A DNA stretch of 64,000 bases, taken from positions 1 to 64,000 of the forward strand of contig JBOZRQ010000025.1 in the NCBI GenBank assembly GCA_050789255.1, given 5' to 3'. Shown one piece after another: positions 60,843 to 64,000 of this stretch. A program made the translations under genes and the position numbers. This stretch comes from JBOZRQ01 sp050789255. Lineage in GTDB: Bacteria > Bacillota > Sulfobacillia > Symbiobacteriales > Symbiobacteriaceae. Numbering within the stretch: position 1 is the first letter of the stretch; each line of letters opens with the position of its first letter. The notes under the pieces were generated by a model, which saw only the letters and a program-made list of their open reading frames with translations, was not told where the DNA came from and did not search any database.

Positions 60843-61964
60843 ATGCAAGAGATCACCTACGTTCCGCTGAAGATCGCCGACCCCGAGCTGCTCTTCGCAG
60901 CGACGGGCAAGCGCCCCCTGGTGGGCATGACCCTGCCGGAGATGACCGAGTTCTTGGCCGAGATCGGCGAGCCGAAGTTCCGGGCCAAGCAGCTCTTCCA
61001 GTGGGTCTACGAGAAGGGCGCCAAGGACTTCGCCGTCATGACCAACCTCTCGGCGGCCTTCCGCCAGAAGCTGGCCGAGCACGCCCTGCTGAACCTGCTG
61101 GAGCCCGAGGTGGTCCAGCAGGCCAACCCGACCCGCACCTCCAAGTACCTCTTCCGCCTGCACGACGGGCAGAAGGTCGAGTCGGTGCTGATGCGGCACG
61201 ACTACGGCAACTCGGTCTGCGTCACCACCCAGGTGGGCTGCCGCATGGGCTGCACCTTCTGCGCCTCCACATTTGGCGGCCTGGTGCGGAACTTAACGGG
61301 CGGAGAGATCGTCGATCAGATTGTGATGATGGGCCGGGACCTGCCCGCCGGACAGCGCATCGGCAGCGTGGTGCTCATGGGCTCGGGCGAGCCGATGGAG
61401 AACTACGACCACGTGCTGAAGGCGATCCGGCTGATGCACGAGCCCGATGGACTGAACATCGGCTACCGGCATATCACTATCTCGACCTCGGGCCTGGTGC
61501 CGGCGATGCGCCGCCTGGCCGAGGAGGACCTGCCGATCACCCTGGCGCTGTCGCTCCACGCCCCCAACGATGAGCTGCGCAAGCAGATCATGCCGGTAGC
61601 CCGCATGTGGGACGTCGCCGAGGTCATGGACGCCGCCCGCGGCTACGCCGAGAAAACCGGGCGCCGCGTCACCTACGAGTACATCCTGATCGAACAGGTC
61701 AACGACAACCCCGAGCAGGCCCATGAGCTGGGCCGGCTGCTGAAGGGATCGCTGGCCCACGTGAACCTGATCCCCATGAACCCCGTGGCCGAAAGGCCCC
61801 AGTACAGGCGCCCGTCGCCGGAGCGGGTCCTGGCCTTCCGTGACATCGTGGAGTCCTACGGCGTCACGGCCACAGTCCGGCGCGAAATGGGCGGCGATAT
61901 CGACGCTGCGTGCGGGCAACTCCGGAACCGGGTAGGCCGCCAGCGAGGAGCCGCAAGGAGTTGA
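60843..61964 (+). CDS. rlmN: 23S rRNA/tRNA adenine-C2 methyltransferase
   Basis: A 373-residue radical-SAM enzyme that methylates A2503 of 23S rRNA (and A37 of some tRNAs). The cluster motif has C133, C137 and C140 (CRMGCTFC). GSGEPMENYDHV and STSGLVPAM are typical, and the C-terminal Cys for catalysis lies in DAACGQLR. GGAGG lies 7 nt before the ATG at 60843. Confidence 0.95.
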   Translation: MQEITYVPLKIADPELLFAATGKRPLVGMTLPEMTEFLAEIGEPKFRAKQLFQWVYEKGAKDFAVMTNLSAAFRQKLAEHALLNLLEPEVVQQANPTRTSKYLFRLHDGQKVESVLMRHDYGNSVCVTTQVGCRMGCTFCASTFGGLVRNLTGGEIVDQIVMMGRDLPAGQRIGSVVLMGSGEPMENYDHVLKAIRLMHEPDGLNIGYRHITISTSGLVPAMRRLAEEDLPITLALSLHAPNDELRKQIMPVARMWDVAEVMDAARGYAEKTGRRVTYEYILIEQVNDNPEQAHELGRLLKGSLAHVNLIPMNPVAERPQYRRPSPERVLAFRDIVESYGVTATVRREMGGDIDAACGQLRNRVGRQRGAARS

Positions 61965-61971
61965 ACCCCCT

Positions 61972-62715
61972 GTGAAGCTGCACATCAGCCACCTTTCCGA
62001 CGTCGGTCGCGTGCGGGCCAATAACCAGGACAGCTGTTCCGTGGATCTTCTGGACCCGCGGGGCAACGCCGCCCTGCTGATCGTGGCAGATGGCATGGGC
62101 GGCTACGAGGGAGGCGAAATCGCCTCCCAGTTGGCCATTGAGACCGTGCGGTCCCGCGTGCTCGCCTCGGCGCCCGACTGGGCCGAGAAGGGGTGGCTGG
62201 GCGAGGGCCTCACGGACGCAATCCACCAGGCCAACCTCGCCATTTTGCAGGCGCAGCAGGAGAGCCCCAGCAACGATCATATGGGGACGACCCTCACAGC
62301 CGCCCTGATCTGGGGCGAACGTATCTTCCTGGGGCACATCGGCGACAGCCGAGCCTTCTTCGTCGGCACCAACCCCCGGCAGCTCAGCACCGATCATAAT
62401 GTGGCGTGGGAGTTGGTGCAGAGTGGGCACCTGACCGCCGAGCAGGCGGCGGTGCACCCACAGCGCCACATGCTCACCCGCGCCCTTGGCATGACCGAGC
62501 TGCTGGTGGTGGAGCGCCTGGAGGAGCCCTGGGCCGGCCCCGATATTCTCGTGCTATGCTCCGACGGTCTCTCGAATCTGGTGAAGATGTCTGAGGTCCA
62601 GCAGCTTGCCGCCGAGACCGCTCCCGAGGAGCTGGCCGGGCGGCTGGTGGCCCTTGCCAACGAACGCGGCGGCCACGACAACATCACCGTACTCATCGCC
62701 CGCTGGGAGGGATAA
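61972..62715 (+). CDS. prpC: PP2C-type Ser/Thr phosphatase
   Basis: A 247-residue PPM phosphatase that reverses the action of the adjacent PASTA kinase. Motifs: SDVGRVRANNQD, VADGMGGYEGGE (metal ligands), GTTLTAAL, GHIGDSRAFF, CSDGL and GGHDNITV. GTG start with AAGGAG upstream, 7 bp after rlmN. Its stop is 6 bp before the kinase gene. Confidence 0.95.
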   Translation: MKLHISHLSDVGRVRANNQDSCSVDLLDPRGNAALLIVADGMGGYEGGEIASQLAIETVRSRVLASAPDWAEKGWLGEGLTDAIHQANLAILQAQQESPSNDHMGTTLTAALIWGERIFLGHIGDSRAFFVGTNPRQLSTDHNVAWELVQSGHLTAEQAAVHPQRHMLTRALGMTELLVVERLEEPWAGPDILVLCSDGLSNLVKMSEVQQLAAETAPEELAGRLVALANERGGHDNITVLIARWEG

Positions 62716-62721
62716 CCGACC

Positions 62722-64000
62722 ATGATAGGGAGAATCTTGGGGAACCGTTACAGGGTCGGTGACCGTCTGGGCGGCGGCGGCATGGCGGTGGTCTACCAGG
62801 CCAACGACATGCAGCTGGGCCGCGAGGTGGCGGTCAAGGTCCTCCGGGGCCAGTTCGGGCAGGATGAGGACTTCATCCGGCGCTTCCGCCGGGAGGCGCA
62901 GAACGCCGCCAGCCTCTCCCACCCGAACGTGGTGCAGATCTATGATGTCGGTCAGGATGAAGACCTTTACTATATTGTGCTTGAGCTGGTGGAGGGCCGG
63001 ACGCTCAAAGAGGTGATCCAGCAGCAGGGGCCGCTGCCAGTGGCGGAGGCTGCCCGCATCGCCGGGGAGATCCTCAGCGCCCTGGCGCACGCCCATCAGC
63101 AGCGGATCGTCCATCGAGATATCAAACCGCACAACATCCTGATCTCCAGAGATGGCCGGGTCAAGGTGACCGACTTTGGCATCGCCCGGGCCACTACGAC
63201 CGATACTGTGACCCATACGGGTTCGATCATGGGCTCCGCCCACTACTTTTCCCCGGAGCAGGCCGACGGGCGCCCTGCCGGCGACAAGTCGGACATCTAC
63301 TCCCTGGGCGTGGTCCTCTACGAGATGGTGACCGGCACGGTCCCCTTCCAGGGGGAGAGCCCGATCACCGTGGCGATCAAGCACCTGCGGGACCCGGTCA
63401 TGCCGCCCTCGCGGCTGAACTCCGAGGTGCCGGTCGAACTTGAGGAGATCATCATGCGGGCGCTGGAGAAGGAGCCCGAGGATCGCTTCGAGTCGGCCCA
63501 GGAGATGCGTGAGGCGCTGCGGGCCTTCGCCGAGGCCCACGCCGCGGGCCGCACGCACATCCAGTCCGGCGACTTCCCCACCATGGACCTGCGCTCCATG
63601 CGCACCCAGCGCTTCCGGCGGGACGAGCTGGCCGCCGAGGGCGCCGACGATGAGGAGGACGAGAGCGCCATCCCCGTGCGCCTGCGGCAGGCCCGGGAGC
63701 GCGACCGTGCGAAGAAGCGCCGCTCGGCCGGTTGGATCTGGGTGACCATCATCGCCATCATCGTCTTCGGCGGCGTCGGGGCGATCTCATGGGCGGTGAT
63801 CGACTTCTTCAACGTGCCCGATGTCGATGTCCCCGACGTGCGCGGCCTGTCGCGCAAGGACGCCGAGACGATGCTCCGCAACGCCAAACTGAACTTCTCC
63901 ACCCAGAGTGAAAAGTTCAGCGACCTGCGGCCCGGCTACATCGTCGACACCGATCCGCCCCCCGGCACCCCGGTCAAGCAGGGGCGCGACGTCGGGCTGA
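62722..64000 (+). CDS. prkC: PASTA-domain Ser/Thr protein kinase (cut by window end)
   Basis: The first 426 codons of a PrkC/Stk kinase. Gly-rich loop LGGGGMAVVY, ATP-binding K39, catalytic HRDIKPHN with D133, DFG 151-153, APE-equivalent SPEQ. A basic juxtamembrane stretch precedes one transmembrane helix at about 337-360, and the first PASTA domain starts at about 366 (VPDVRGLSRKDAE). PASTA domains sense muropeptides in spore germination and growth control. The gene continues past the window. GGGAGGG at the end of prpC serves as its ribosome site. Confidence 0.95.
   Translation, partial: MIGRILGNRYRVGDRLGGGGMAVVYQANDMQLGREVAVKVLRGQFGQDEDFIRRFRREAQNAASLSHPNVVQIYDVGQDEDLYYIVLELVEGRTLKEVIQQQGPLPVAEAARIAGEILSALAHAHQQRIVHRDIKPHNILISRDGRVKVTDFGIARATTTDTVTHTGSIMGSAHYFSPEQADGRPAGDKSDIYSLGVVLYEMVTGTVPFQGESPITVAIKHLRDPVMPPSRLNSEVPVELEEIIMRALEKEPEDRFESAQEMREALRAFAEAHAAGRTHIQSGDFPTMDLRSMRTQRFRRDELAAEGADDEEDESAIPVRLRQARERDRAKKRRSAGWIWVTIIAIIVFGGVGAISWAVIDFFNVPDVDVPDVRGLSRKDAETMLRNAKLNFSTQSEKFSDLRPGYIVDTDPPPGTPVKQGRDVGL

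Overview
The window reads as chromosome of a high-GC, endospore-lineage Firmicute close to Symbiobacterium. This is an inference from gene content and order: a yicC-remA-gmk-rpoZ-coaBC-priA-def-fmt series later followed by rsmB-rlmN-prpC-prkC, a dapF-dapL pair, an RqcH-type NFACT protein, a YhcN/YlaJ-like lipoprotein, strong GGAGG ribosome binding sites, and frequent GTG/TTG starts. Nearly all long antisense frames are GC-rich shadows. No tRNA, rRNA or CRISPR array was seen.

Layout. 1-1.6 kb holds no intact gene; it has inverted repeats and decayed mobile-element-like sequence. 1.6-11.7 kb: ACT-domain malic enzyme, secreted CAP/SLH protein, small membrane proteins, AblB-like acetyltransferase, RqcH, CPBP protease, HD-GYP phosphodiesterase. 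11.9-20.6 kb (minus strand): a complete-looking Tad/Flp pilus operon, cpaB-cpaE-tadA-tadB-tadC-tadE-tadG, then a copper-amine-oxidase-type protein, a beta-propeller protein and, last, the pilin, behind a good sigma-A promoter. 20.7-26.3 kb: MacAB-like adaptor/ATPase/permease with two secreted proteins, one behind a 99-nt hairpin that covers its ribosome binding site. 26.4-32.8 kb: DsrE and DUF2249 proteins diverging from a Ca-type P-ATPase around a TGTGA-N6-TCACA site, a YhcN-like lipoprotein, and a stand-alone second DnaN with a near-perfect SOS box. 33-36.3 kb: dapF-dapL for lysine/peptidoglycan, and an AraC-VOC fusion.

36.4-44.4 kb and 59.3-64 kb are the two halves of a conserved Firmicute housekeeping cluster (RNA and biofilm control, GMP, omega subunit, CoA, replication restart, deformylation, formyl-Met-tRNA, rRNA methylation, PP2C/PASTA-kinase signalling). 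About 15 kb of accessory DNA lies between them. It starts with an imperfect inverted-repeat element. It carries an HD hydrolase, an ECF sigma operon, a cyclic-di-GMP-I riboswitch controlling a subtilase and a GGDEF/HD-GYP enzyme, a glutamine-synthetase-like/SDR/tungsten aldehyde oxidoreductase operon, and two pseudogenes.

The most interesting points are the cyclic-di-GMP feedback locus, the hairpin at 25475-25573, the SOS box before the extra sliding clamp, the nested AraC/VOC gene, and the interruption of the core cluster. All functional statements are from reading sequence; no database search was run.
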